Source: Flavobacteriales bacterium
Lineage (GTDB): Bacteria > Bacteroidota > Bacteroidia > Flavobacteriales > Schleiferiaceae
DNA length: 64,000 bases
Reading direction: 5' to 3'
Assembly: GCA_017795025.1 (NCBI GenBank)
Contig: CP051243.1
Coordinates: 310,001 to 374,000, forward strand
Both the position numbers and the translations under genes were made by a program. The notes beneath the pieces were generated by a model. That model made no database searches. It saw only the letters and a list, made by a program, of their open reading frames with translations, and was not told the DNA's origin. Positions 16,707-25,410 of this stretch are shown one piece after another. The number at the start of each line of letters is the position of its first letter. The first letter of the stretch is position 1.

Positions 16707-18170
16707 TTACTTGAAAATCTTGTGCTTACGCTCTTCAGGAATCTGATAAACCCCATCCTCATTCCAATATTTCATAGTAAACACAAAGGCTAAAGGCACC
16801 AATACCGTAAAGTTTACTGGAATCTGATTTAAAATCTCATTACCATAGGAGGCCGCAAGTATACCAGCAAAATTGGCCAATGCGGCCATGGAGTAATATT
16901 GCCTTTCCTTATCCTTGTATTGCCAACAATGCCAGGAGCCGTAGACCAAAAGGAAAATCCAGGTGTATACATATAGAGTATATCCAATAACCCCCGTTTC
17001 CGCTCTCACCCTAGTATACAATCCATCGGTAGGAAAATTAGCCATCCACGTCCAAGGAGTAAAACGCTGACCCCAAAAGCCTGCACTGCCAATCCCTGTA
17101 CCTAAGGGCTTGTCGGAAAGGTAGGCGCGCAGCATTTTTCGGTTTTCTACCCGCACGTTTAAAGAGGCATCATTTGGGTCAAGGGCAGATCGCAGGCGCT
17201 GTATATCGTAGTTCCCCGATCCAATAGTGGTGTATTTAAGAAAGACAAAGGCAAAGAGCATTATGCTTCCACCGGTAATCAAGAGTTTTTTATTGCGAAT
17301 TAAGATGAGGTAAAGGATACCTCCCGCGCCCGGTACGGCTAAGGCACCCCGCGTACCACTAATAAGCATCGCATATAGGGCAAATACGGATATCAGGCCA
17401 TAAACAATTCTTCTACGCATCGACCAAGGGCCAAGGGCCATTACCCCACAAAAAATGGTAACCGAGCCCATGGCCGGACCAAAGATTCCGGCATCTGTGT
17501 AATAAGAGAAAATCCGCAGTTTCCCGAAAAGTAAGTGGGTCACATAGGCCCCCGACATCAACCATTTGTTTTCGAAGGCGTCGAGGCCGAAAACTTTTTG
17601 TTTCATTCCCCAGAGGATGCCAATCACAGAGAAGATAAGCCAAACGCGAACGAAATTTTTAAAGTCCTTTTTTTGGTAAAAGAAGACAAAGCAAATGATG
17701 ACCATGAGGAGCTGGTACAAGGAAAGCCCCCTCATAGCGTAAAACCAGGCGGGTACCGATAAGGCCATAGGATTGGCCAATTGAAAGATGGTAAAGGCCA
17801 TCCATACAATCATCAGGAGTGGGAAAATATGATTCCAGCCGCTAAAATCCACCCGCTTCCAATCGCGAAGAATTAGGAAAATTAGAGTGAGCACTAAGGA
17901 GAAATCGACCCCCAAACCTAGCGGAATATTGCCCGGTACATAGCGGCCTACCGTAGGAATTAGAAAGGCAATTATGAAGGCCGTGTATAGGCCGATTTTT
18001 GGATTCTTAGCGAAGTAATAGATATAAACCAATACGATGGGGATGGCGATAAGCGCTGCTGCTGCTACGACCCCCGACTTTGCCATCATTATCCCTCCCA
18101 AAACCCCAAAGGCGATGGCATAAACGTATTTTAAATAGGCGCGATATTTCCAGGGGATTTCAAAGCGCAT
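16707..18170 (-). CDS. O-antigen ligase / Wzy-like polymerase family membrane protein
   Basis: Integral membrane protein of 487 residues with about 11-12 hydrophobic segments and a longer periplasmic loop containing the family pattern around GTRGALAVPGAGG (about 268) and GTGIGSAGFWGQRF (about 364), where Arg and Gly residues are typical of the Wzy_C (O-antigen ligase) family. It probably polymerises or ligates undecaprenyl-linked repeat units in the periplasm, partnering the Wzx-like flippase and the chain-length protein. It starts immediately after the stop codon of the upstream gene (TAA then ATG), so both form a two-gene minus-strand operon. Confidence 0.83.
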   Translation of the reverse strand: MRFEIPWKYRAYLKYVYAIAFGVLGGIMMAKSGVVAAAALIAIPIVLVYIYYFAKNPKIGLYTAFIIAFLIPTVGRYVPGNIPLGLGVDFSLVLTLIFLILRDWKRVDFSGWNHIFPLLMIVWMAFTIFQLANPMALSVPAWFYAMRGLSLYQLLMVIICFVFFYQKKDFKNFVRVWLIFSVIGILWGMKQKVFGLDAFENKWLMSGAYVTHLLFGKLRIFSYYTDAGIFGPAMGSVTIFCGVMALGPWSMRRRIVYGLISVFALYAMLISGTRGALAVPGAGGILYLILIRNKKLLITGGSIMLFAFVFLKYTTIGSGNYDIQRLRSALDPNDASLNVRVENRKMLRAYLSDKPLGTGIGSAGFWGQRFTPWTWMANFPTDGLYTRVRAETGVIGYTLYVYTWIFLLVYGSWHCWQYKDKERQYYSMAALANFAGILAASYGNEILNQIPVNFTVLVPLAFVFTMKYWNEDGVYQIPEERKHKIFK

Positions 18171-19031
18171 TTACAAGGAGTCGGTGGCTAAGCTGTCGGT
18201 AGGGCTGCTCCGGCCTTGGTCAAATACCGGAAGCATTTCTTCTTCTAAGAGCTGATCCAAGTTGGCGTCTAAATTGAGAATCTCGAAGAAATTCTTACGA
18301 TCCATTTCGAAATAGAGGTAGTCGAATAACTTAACGGAGCCGTAGACCGATCGACCCCTTTTGGTGAAATTTTTTCGCACTCCTTCAACATCAGTGAAAA
18401 TCACGTGCAACGAACAAATGTGGATACGGATTTGATCCGATTCATCGCCTTCTTGAATGGTGAGCACCAAGTTTCGGTCGAAATTAGGCTTGATGATGGT
18501 GGTGGAAACAATTTGATCTAAAACCTCTTCGGGTTCCTCAATTTCCTTGATGTACCGACCTTCCAAGGATTTTATCCGTAATACAAAGGCTTCACTGGTA
18601 TCCTGCTCTTCAAAATAATTGAGGGCGTTTCTTAAGTCGCGATAGCGTACAATCCAATAATAACCGGCGTAGCGTTCCTTCCAACCCCGCTTCCTATTGG
18701 GATAACGATACTCACCTTCGCGGAAAATTTTTACTAAACAAATGAGGGTATCCGAACCATACTTCACCTTATAGGCTAACAATTGATGGATATTATCAAT
18801 ACCCAAGGCATTATCCTTATTGTTGTAAAAGTCCTCGTTACGGGAAATCCCGATCACAGGAATGGTCTTTGGTTTACTAATCCACTGACCATCAGCGCTA
18901 AAGCTCCAGCCCTTAATAGAGTCTCCCACCGAATAATAAGGTATGGGTTCAAAAATGGGTAAATCGCGATTTTCACGATCCTGAGCCCAAATGCAAAATG
19001 GAATAAAAATGAGAAGGAGAATGCGGCGCAT
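18171..19031 (-). CDS. Secreted hypothetical protein
   Basis: Unrecognised 286-residue protein. An N-terminal signal peptide MRRILLLIFIPFCIWA ends before QDREN, so it is probably periplasmic or surface-exposed. The mature part is mixed alpha/beta with many charged residues and aromatic-rich stretches (YAGYYWIVRYRDLRNALNYF) and ends in an acidic, Ser/Thr-rich tail. No lipobox, membrane helix or T9SS sorting domain is seen. It is first in the minus operon with the ligase-like gene and is read divergently from the next glycosyltransferases, so a role in polysaccharide assembly or export is possible but unproven. Confidence 0.72.
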   Translation of the reverse strand: MRRILLLIFIPFCIWAQDRENRDLPIFEPIPYYSVGDSIKGWSFSADGQWISKPKTIPVIGISRNEDFYNNKDNALGIDNIHQLLAYKVKYGSDTLICLVKIFREGEYRYPNRKRGWKERYAGYYWIVRYRDLRNALNYFEEQDTSEAFVLRIKSLEGRYIKEIEEPEEVLDQIVSTTIIKPNFDRNLVLTIQEGDESDQIRIHICSLHVIFTDVEGVRKNFTKRGRSVYGSVKLFDYLYFEMDRKNFFEILNLDANLDQLLEEEMLPVFDQGRSSPTDSLATDSL

Positions 19032-19069
19032 AATATTGTGCTTATCACAAATTTAAATTTCTCAATTGC

Positions 19070-19100
19070 TTGTTTACCGCCCTAAACAAAATTATTTTTA
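19070..19100 (+). promoter_or_regulatory. Candidate plus-strand promoter for the second glycosyltransferase operon
   Basis: TTG at 19070-19072, a 20-base spacer, then TATTTTTA at 19093-19100, one mismatch from TAnnTTTG. Expected transcription start is about 15 bases before the GTG at 19122. It overlaps the oppositely directed candidate promoter at 19087-19115. Confidence 0.4.
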
Positions 19101-19115
19101 CGCAATAGCTAACAA
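19087..19115 (-). promoter_or_regulatory. Candidate minus-strand promoter for the secreted protein/ligase operon
   Basis: On the minus strand TTG (19113-19115), an 18-base spacer and TAATTTTG (19087-19094), an exact match to TAnnTTTG. It would give a leader of about 50 bases before the ATG at 19031. Confidence 0.45.
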
Positions 19116-19121
19116 CCAATC

Positions 19122-20027
19122 GTGCCTAATCCTAAAGTATCCTTTCTCACCGTAAATTATCGTCAGGCGGCGGTCACCCTAGATTTAATTAAATCACTGG
19201 AACAATTAACTTATTCCAACTGGGAATGTGTGGTGGTGGACAATGCCTGTGAGGACCCAGAATTGGAGGAAGCATTAAAGGGGAGGCCCAAAATCAAGTA
19301 CTTAGCTTCAGCCGAAAACCTTGGTTTTGCTGGTGGAAATAATTTAGGGGTTCCGCTCTGCGAGGGAGAGTATATCTTCTTGGTAAATAATGATACCGAG
19401 GTTCCAGCAGATTTTTTGGAACCCATCATCAACTTCGTGGTCGATAAGCCCGAATTGGGCGCTTTAAGCCCCATGATTCGTTATTTCGATTCGCCCAGCA
19501 CCATTCAGTTTGCGGGTTCAACGGAAATGAATAAAGTGACCATCCGCAACAGCGGTATTGGCGACGGTGAAGAGGATAAAGGCCAATATTCAATGTCATA
19601 TCCAATCCCCTTTTGCCATGGTGCGGCCATGCTCGTTCCACGTAAGGTCATCGAAAAGGTTGGACTCATGCGGGAGGATTATTTCTTGTACTATGAGGAA
19701 TTGGATTGGTGCGAGCGTATACGGCAAGCAGGTTATACCAATTGGTATTTCGGCAAGTCCTATTTACTGCATAAAGAATCGGTGAGCACTGGGCAAAATA
19801 GTCCGCTAAAGGTTTATTATCTAACCCGAAATCGATTGCTTTTCGCCCGCCGTAATTACTCCTTTGGCACCCGATTAATTAACTACCTTTATTTCACGTT
19901 CATAGCCTTACCTAAAAACCTACTTTCCTTTAGTTTAAAAGGGGAGTTGGGGCAGGCCAAATCCTTTTGGCGAGGCTATAAATATAATTTAACCCACAAA
20001 GCTAGCGACAGTGCGGATAGGTATTGA
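19122..20027 (+). CDS. Glycosyltransferase family 2 (rhamnosyltransferase-like)
   Basis: GT-A-fold transferase of 301 residues. The N-terminus VSFLTVNYRQAAVTLDLIKSL and VVDNAC form the nucleotide-binding strand region. VNNDTEVP at about 91 holds the DxD-like metal site, and EELDWCERIRQAGY at about 197 is the usual acidic acceptor-side motif of the rhamnosyltransferase-like branch. The start is GTG at 19122, just after a promoter-like sequence. The last 17 bases overlap the next glycosyltransferase gene, indicating one operon. Sugar specificity cannot be assigned. Confidence 0.86.
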   Translation: MPNPKVSFLTVNYRQAAVTLDLIKSLEQLTYSNWECVVVDNACEDPELEEALKGRPKIKYLASAENLGFAGGNNLGVPLCEGEYIFLVNNDTEVPADFLEPIINFVVDKPELGALSPMIRYFDSPSTIQFAGSTEMNKVTIRNSGIGDGEEDKGQYSMSYPIPFCHGAAMLVPRKVIEKVGLMREDYFLYYEELDWCERIRQAGYTNWYFGKSYLLHKESVSTGQNSPLKVYYLTRNRLLFARRNYSFGTRLINYLYFTFIALPKNLLSFSLKGELGQAKSFWRGYKYNLTHKASDSADRY

Positions 20028-21141
20028 AGCCCAAAGAATTTTTAGGCAAAAGAAACACGGAATGGACTTCGTGGTTCTGGAGCTCATTCGGGAATTACAG
20101 CATATTGATCAGGAGAATGACTATTTCATTTTTGTAAATGATGGTCCCGATGATCAGGTGATTAAAGAAAGTAAGAACTTTAAGATTATCCGTTTTGGTG
20201 GGGCATATCCTATTTGGGAGCAGCTAAAATTGCCGAAGATGGCCAGGCGCTATCAACTTGACATTTTGCATTGTACCAGTAATACCGCTCCCATTTTTTG
20301 TCCGGTACCTTTGGTCGTTACCATCCACGACATTATCTACATGGAAGTGAAGAATGTGATGGGTAAAGGATATACCCCTTACCAGTTATTTGGAAATTTA
20401 TACCGCAAATTTATGGTGAGCCGATTGGTGAAAACCGCCGAAAAGATCATCACCGTTTCCAATTTCGAGAAGGGAACCATCCGGAACTACTTTACCGAGA
20501 TGCCCGAGGATAAGCTTTTGGCCGTGTATAATGGCGTAAGCAGGCATTTTCAACCCATAGAGGATAACGCCGAACAAGAACGAATCCGCGAAAAGTATCA
20601 ACTGCCCGAGCATTACTTCTTATTTTTAGGAAATACGGATCCCAAAAAGAACACCGCCAATACCCTGATCGGATTTGCTCGTTATTGCGAGAAAAATGGT
20701 AACCATTTTAAATTGATGGTCGGCGATTTAGACCGCGAGGTTATTCGTCGGCATTTAGCCGGAGCAGGCCTCGAAGGACAGCTCGATAATATTTTAAATA
20801 CGGGCTACATCCCCAATGCGGAATTACCCGTACTGATTAGCATGGCGGAGGTGTTTTTATACCCAAGCTTGCGCGAAAGTTTTGGCATTCCTTTATTGGA
20901 AGCAATGGCCTGCGGCACTCCGGTTCTAAGCGGCTTAAAGTCGAGCCTACCCGAAGTGGCTGGCGATGGTGCCCTTTTAGTGGATGTGACTGATGCAGCT
21001 AATATTAGCGATGGGATTAAACGCTTAGTTGAAGATAAAGATTTAAGGGCCGAACTCATAAAAAAGGGATTAGCCCGAAGCAAGGAATTTAGTTGGGAAA
21101 ATACCGCCCGACAAACCCTCAAGGTGTACCAAAGCCTTTAA
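20011..21141 (+). CDS. Glycosyltransferase family 4 (GT-B fold)
   Basis: Retaining GT4-type glycosyltransferase of 376 residues. The N-terminal RIGIEAQRIFRQKKHGMD has the family opening, TIHDIIYMEV lies mid-N-domain, FLFLGNTDPKKNT at about 207 starts the donor-binding domain, and ESFGIPLLEAMACGTPVL at about 290 is the E-x7-E motif that contacts the nucleotide sugar. The start GTG lies within the end of the preceding GT2 gene (17-base overlap). A 9-base gap leads to the next gene. The donor is likely a nucleotide-activated hexose, by family only. Confidence 0.88.
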   Translation: MRIGIEAQRIFRQKKHGMDFVVLELIRELQHIDQENDYFIFVNDGPDDQVIKESKNFKIIRFGGAYPIWEQLKLPKMARRYQLDILHCTSNTAPIFCPVPLVVTIHDIIYMEVKNVMGKGYTPYQLFGNLYRKFMVSRLVKTAEKIITVSNFEKGTIRNYFTEMPEDKLLAVYNGVSRHFQPIEDNAEQERIREKYQLPEHYFLFLGNTDPKKNTANTLIGFARYCEKNGNHFKLMVGDLDREVIRRHLAGAGLEGQLDNILNTGYIPNAELPVLISMAEVFLYPSLRESFGIPLLEAMACGTPVLSGLKSSLPEVAGDGALLVDVTDAANISDGIKRLVEDKDLRAELIKKGLARSKEFSWENTARQTLKVYQSL

Positions 21142-21150
21142 CAAAACTCT

Positions 21151-21987
21151 ATGCCGAACTTCGTTCCAGGTACTTCAATTCAGAAATTGGTCGAATACCT
21201 CTCCATGCCCCTTGAGGATATTAGACCGGATGATTGGATTAAACGTCGACAGCAATTGGCACGCTACCAAAACCCCAATCCGGAGTGCAGTATTGTTATG
21301 ATTGCCCGGAATGAGGAACGCTACATCTTTGCTTCGCTGGCGAGTTTTGCGGAGCAGGAGAGTGATCGAGAAGTGGAGCTTATTTTGGTAAACAATGGCT
21401 CAACCGATCGCACGAAAGAAATTGCAGAAAGGTTAGGGGTTCGCGTGGTTGATCAGCCAAAACCAGGCTGGGCAGAAGCTAGGCAAGCAGGATTGGATGC
21501 CGCTAAAGGGGAGATTATCCTTTCAGCAGATGGCGATAATCTTTATAATCCCAAATGGACGGACACCATGGCCAATCACTTTAAAGACCCAAAGGTGGTG
21601 ATGGTATGCAGTCAGTATAGTTTTTACACTTTCGACAATAAATACAGCCTTGGCTTACAGATTTATCAAAACCTTCGCTGGGTAAATTCCAAAATGCGTC
21701 ACGCCAAGCGGCCACACCTAAACTGCTTAGGAGGTAGTTTGGCCTACCGTGCTGAATTAGCTCGGTCGATAGGAGGCTTTACCCTTGGAGTAGGTCGGGG
21801 AGAGGATGGGGATCTCGCCTTCCGAATGCAAGAAAAGGGCAAAATAATTTTTGATGATAGCCGGGCCGCCTATTCGCATTCTTCGCTACGCAATGTGTTG
21901 ATTGATGAGAGTTTAGGGAAAACACTAATGGACCGACTTAAAACGCACTTGCGTCGTATTCCGGAGTATTTTAGTAAGCAATCGTAA
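21151..21987 (+). CDS. Glycosyltransferase family 2
   Basis: GT-A glycosyltransferase of 278 residues with a preceding N-terminal helix region of about 45 residues. Visible motifs are SIVMIARNEERYI, LVNNGSTDRTKEIAERLGV and LSADGDNLYNPKW (the DGD metal site), then GRGEDGDLAFRMQEKG, the acceptor-side acidic motif. No membrane helix is evident, so it is probably cytosolic or peripheral. It is 3 bases from the next gene and belongs to the four-glycosyltransferase run from 19.1 to 23.2 kb. Confidence 0.86.
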   Translation: MPNFVPGTSIQKLVEYLSMPLEDIRPDDWIKRRQQLARYQNPNPECSIVMIARNEERYIFASLASFAEQESDREVELILVNNGSTDRTKEIAERLGVRVVDQPKPGWAEARQAGLDAAKGEIILSADGDNLYNPKWTDTMANHFKDPKVVMVCSQYSFYTFDNKYSLGLQIYQNLRWVNSKMRHAKRPHLNCLGGSLAYRAELARSIGGFTLGVGRGEDGDLAFRMQEKGKIIFDDSRAAYSHSSLRNVLIDESLGKTLMDRLKTHLRRIPEYFSKQS

Positions 21988-21990
21988 TTT

Positions 21991-23154
21991 ATGGAACTGT
22001 TATTTTGGTTGGCTTTAGCCTTAGTTTTTTACACCTATTTAGGGTATGGGATTGTGCTATTCATTTTAGTGCGCATTAAACGCTTATTTGTAAAGCCCAA
22101 GCCTTTTGACAGTAGTTTCGAACCTGAAGTAACCTTAGTAATTCCAGCCTACAACGAACAGGATTACATCGCCGATAAGGCGCAAAACAGCTTAGAGCTC
22201 GATTATCCAAAAGACAAGCTTCGTATTCTTTTTATCACCGATGGTTCTACCGATCAAACCACAGAAATCCTGAGAGGTATTGAGGGTGTGGAGGTTACCC
22301 ATGAAGACCGTCGAGCAGGAAAGTCGGCTGCAGAGAACAGAGCCATGACGATGGTAAATACACCCATTGTGGTTTTTTGTGATGCAAATACCTATCTAAA
22401 TCCGGCCTGCATCAGAAACTTGGTACGCCATTATACCGATCCTAAAGTAGGGGCGGTAAGTGGAGAGAAAAGAGTACTCTCGAAAGGAAAAGACACGGCC
22501 AGTGCGGCTGGCGAGGGCTTGTATTGGAAGTATGAATCGACCCTTAAGAAATGGGATAGTGAATTGTATACAATTGTTGGCGCCGCAGGTGAGCTAATTT
22601 CCTTTAGGTCCGAACTTGTCCAAGATTTAGAAGAAGATACCTTGCTGGACGATTTTATGCAAACCATGCGGATTTGTCAACAGGGCTACCGCGTTAAATA
22701 TGAACCTGAATCCTTCGCCGCAGAAACCGCCAGTGATAATGTAAAGGAAGAATTGAAACGCAAGGTGCGCATTGCCGCAGGAGGCTGGCAGTCGATGGCC
22801 CGCTTGCTGCCTATTTTAGTTCCCTTTCCCCAACCGGTACTTAGTTTCCAGTATATTTCGCATCGCGTGCTTCGATGGTCGATTTCGGCCTTGGCCTTAC
22901 CCATAATCTTTATCTTAAATTACTTGATTATAGATGAGGCGCCGATATATGCTTATTTGTTTTACGCGCAGATTGCCTTTTACAGTTTAGCGCTCATCGG
23001 CTGGTTTCTAGAGAATCGCGAAGTACGCATTAAGGCTCTCTTTGTTCCCTATTACTTCTTAATGATGAATTACGCCGTTTTTGCGGGCTTCTTCCGCTGG
23101 TTAAAAGGCTCTCAAAAGGTAACCTGGGAGCGGGCAAAACGCGCAAAGGCCTAA
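21991..23154 (+). CDS. Membrane-bound glycosyltransferase family 2
   Basis: A 387-residue membrane glycosyltransferase. It has an N-terminal hydrophobic helix (2-28), a cytoplasmic GT-A domain with LVIPAYNEQDYIADK, ITDGSTDQTTE, VFCDANTYLNP and LLDDFMQTMRICQQGYRV, and at least three C-terminal hydrophobic segments (about 300-375). RKVRIAAGGW resembles the RxxRW-type motif in a degenerate form, so processive synthesis cannot be excluded. The last base overlaps the lipoprotein gene start (TAATG). It completes the second glycosyltransferase operon. Confidence 0.85.
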   Translation: MELLFWLALALVFYTYLGYGIVLFILVRIKRLFVKPKPFDSSFEPEVTLVIPAYNEQDYIADKAQNSLELDYPKDKLRILFITDGSTDQTTEILRGIEGVEVTHEDRRAGKSAAENRAMTMVNTPIVVFCDANTYLNPACIRNLVRHYTDPKVGAVSGEKRVLSKGKDTASAAGEGLYWKYESTLKKWDSELYTIVGAAGELISFRSELVQDLEEDTLLDDFMQTMRICQQGYRVKYEPESFAAETASDNVKEELKRKVRIAAGGWQSMARLLPILVPFPQPVLSFQYISHRVLRWSISALALPIIFILNYLIIDEAPIYAYLFYAQIAFYSLALIGWFLENREVRIKALFVPYYFLMMNYAVFAGFFRWLKGSQKVTWERAKRAKA

Positions 23155-23537
23155 TGTTTCGGTACTTTTCATTTCTATTGGGATTGTTGCTGCTCTCCGC
23201 TTGCGGGGAAGGCGTGAACCAAAGCGAAGACCTAGAAAAGGTGGCCGGGAGCTACTTTGGTAAACTAAAGCTCAATGCCGAGCATGAAGTGGATGTTCAA
23301 CTGCAATTAAAGCCCAATGGGTTTTATCTAATTAGTCATCAAGACTTAGAAACGGAGTCGGAATTAGTGCGCGAAAACGGGGTTTACATCATTCAGGATC
23401 AGGAGATTGAATTAGCGCGTAAGCAAATGGGCTTGCGCTATTTTCGCTATGTAGACGGCAAAATTTTTGTCTACAATTTATTCCACGAGCCGTACACCAA
23501 TTTCTCGGATTCCAACTTTTACCTTAATCGACAATAA
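23154..23537 (+). CDS. Small lipoprotein of unknown function
   Basis: A 127-residue protein with a lipoprotein signal. The hydrophobic stretch FLLGLLLLSAC places the lipid-accepting Cys at residue 17, followed by Gly-Glu-Gly. Mature residues are beta-rich and start with VAGSYFGKL, a pattern common in small lipocalin-like or copper-resistance-like lipoproteins, but no family can be named with confidence. It starts in a TAATG overlap with the membrane glycosyltransferase, so it is translationally coupled to the polysaccharide operon. Confidence 0.75.
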   Translation: MFRYFSFLLGLLLLSACGEGVNQSEDLEKVAGSYFGKLKLNAEHEVDVQLQLKPNGFYLISHQDLETESELVRENGVYIIQDQEIELARKQMGLRYFRYVDGKIFVYNLFHEPYTNFSDSNFYLNRQ

Positions 23538-23552
23538 AAACCGCTGAATCAA

Positions 23553-25346
23553 ATGGAAAGCCGAAAAGCATTCCTCTCTTCCCATCTAGCGAAAGCGAAG
23601 CTTGAAAGCAAAACTTTAAGTAAAAGGAGCCGAGCGCTGTCTTGGTTTCGATTAAGCCTCATTATCGCCTTATTGCTGATTTCGTATTGGGCCTTTCAGG
23701 AAGCAGGAGCAGATGAGTGGTTATGGGCTTGGCTTCCCGGTATTATCCTGTTTTTAGCCTTAGTGCAATGGCATTTGAAGGTAAGGGCTTCATTAGATTA
23801 TCAAAAAGCCTTAGCGTCCATTTGCGAAGAAGACTTAGCGGCTTTGGAAGGACGGATTAGCCGTGCTGCCTTTGCTTATCGTGCTCCAGCTGCTCATCCC
23901 TATGCCCGGGAACTGGATTTATTTGGAGCAGGCTCGCTTCATCATCACATGGACCGAAGCTTTACGCTGGAAGGGGCTCAGGCCTTAGCAGCGGACTTAA
24001 TGGATCCTCCATACGCCGATTGGAAGGAACGACAAGACTATTTTTCGGAATTAGAAGCAAACCCTGATTGGACTTTAGATTATCGAGCTCAGGGCAATCT
24101 AATTGAAGAAAAGCCTAAAGTTAAGGAACGCCTTGGCCTTTGGGCCGAGGAATCCTTCACGGCCTTTCCCAAATGGTATTGGCTGCCCATGGTGGCGGGA
24201 ATTGCCGCCGTTTGGTATTACCTATTTGGCTTGGTGATGGAGCCCAGTCCGGCTAGTTTTCAGTCTTTTTTGATCGCCCTAACTTTTAACTTGGCGATTT
24301 TAGGTTCTCGTTCTAAAGTTTTGCGCAAACAACACCACAGAGTAGGGCAGGTCAGCGATTTAATGTCCTCCTTTACCTTGTTAATTCATAAGCTAGAAGC
24401 GCGCGGTTTTAAAACAAAATATGCGCAGGGTTTCTTAGCCAAATTTGAGTTGAAACCGGGCACCAGCGCCAAGTTAAAGGAGCTATCGGGACTGCTTTCC
24501 AGTTTAGATCAAAGTGCGAATGCGGTGGCTTTGGTCGTCCTAAATGGACTTTTTCATTATCACCTTTTTCGCTTGCGCAGATTGGAAATTTGGCATCGAA
24601 ACAATGCTAAACATTTGAGCACCTGGCTTAGCGGCTTACATCGCTTTGAATCCGATTTAAGCATTGTCAACTATCAGGCAAATCATCCGGACTTCAATTA
24701 TCCTCAGTTTACAGCGACTCCGCATTTGGAAGCCCAGGCTCTGGGTCATCCTTTAATTAACCCGGCGCATCGCGTGAGCAATCCCTTGCAGTATCAAGGG
24801 GCTAAATACATTATTCTTACCGGTAGCAATATGAGCGGTAAGAGCACCTTCTTGCGCAGTATTGGGATTAATTTGGTGCTAGCTCAACTAGGCACCAAGG
24901 TTTGTGCTGAGGAGTTTAAAACCTATCCCTTTCAATTGCTTTCGAGCATGAATCCGCAAGATGATCTTCGGGCCGAAACCAGCTACTTTCAAGCCGAAAT
25001 TCTGCGATTGAGAAGTCTGTTGGACCGCATTTCGGAGCAGCGTTTCTCCTTCTTTCTTCTGGATGAAATATTAAGGGGTACTAACTCGGATGACAAGCAA
25101 GAAGGTACCCGTGGCTTCTTAAAACAAATTGAAGGTCTGAGTGCATGGGGGATTATTGCTACCCACGACGTAGATATTGCTCATCTTGCCGACCAAAATC
25201 CTAATTTTTGGGCCGCTTATTTCGAGTCACAAGTGATTGGAGAGGAGCTTAACTTTGATTATAAGCTTCGTAAAGGTATATGTAAAACGCCTAATGCCAG
25301 CTTGTTAATGAAGCGTTATGGTCTTATCCCTGAAGGGAAAAGCTAA
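23553..25346 (+). CDS. Membrane-anchored MutS-like (domain V) ATPase
   Basis: A 597-residue protein with the MutS C-terminal ABC-type ATPase. Walker A GSNMSGKST begins near residue 425, Walker B is FFLLDEILRGTNS at about 503, and the signature region is DLRAETSYFQAEILRLRSLL. A final ATHDVDIA provides the switch His. The mismatch-recognition domain I of true MutS is absent. Instead there are hydrophobic pairs at about 32-70 and 208-248, suggesting two or four membrane helices. Related proteins are annotated as MutS family in Bacteroidota, but I know of no established function. It follows the lipoprotein by 15 bases and may be co-transcribed. Confidence 0.82.
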   Translation: MESRKAFLSSHLAKAKLESKTLSKRSRALSWFRLSLIIALLLISYWAFQEAGADEWLWAWLPGIILFLALVQWHLKVRASLDYQKALASICEEDLAALEGRISRAAFAYRAPAAHPYARELDLFGAGSLHHHMDRSFTLEGAQALAADLMDPPYADWKERQDYFSELEANPDWTLDYRAQGNLIEEKPKVKERLGLWAEESFTAFPKWYWLPMVAGIAAVWYYLFGLVMEPSPASFQSFLIALTFNLAILGSRSKVLRKQHHRVGQVSDLMSSFTLLIHKLEARGFKTKYAQGFLAKFELKPGTSAKLKELSGLLSSLDQSANAVALVVLNGLFHYHLFRLRRLEIWHRNNAKHLSTWLSGLHRFESDLSIVNYQANHPDFNYPQFTATPHLEAQALGHPLINPAHRVSNPLQYQGAKYIILTGSNMSGKSTFLRSIGINLVLAQLGTKVCAEEFKTYPFQLLSSMNPQDDLRAETSYFQAEILRLRSLLDRISEQRFSFFLLDEILRGTNSDDKQEGTRGFLKQIEGLSAWGIIATHDVDIAHLADQNPNFWAAYFESQVIGEELNFDYKLRKGICKTPNASLLMKRYGLIPEGKS

Positions 25347-25374
25347 TTCTTTATTAATATAATCGATGCCTGAT

Positions 25375-25403
25375 TTTGGCTGCTGGGAATAGTTCTACCT
25401 TCG
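25375..25403 (+). promoter_or_regulatory. Candidate promoter for the MATE transporter gene, near-leaderless
   Basis: TTTG at 25375-25378, a 17-base spacer, then TACCTTCG at 25396-25403 (one mismatch to TAnnTTTG). The box ends 7 bases before the ATG, so the mRNA would have almost no leader. Confidence 0.4.
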
Positions 25404-25410
25404 CGGCCGA

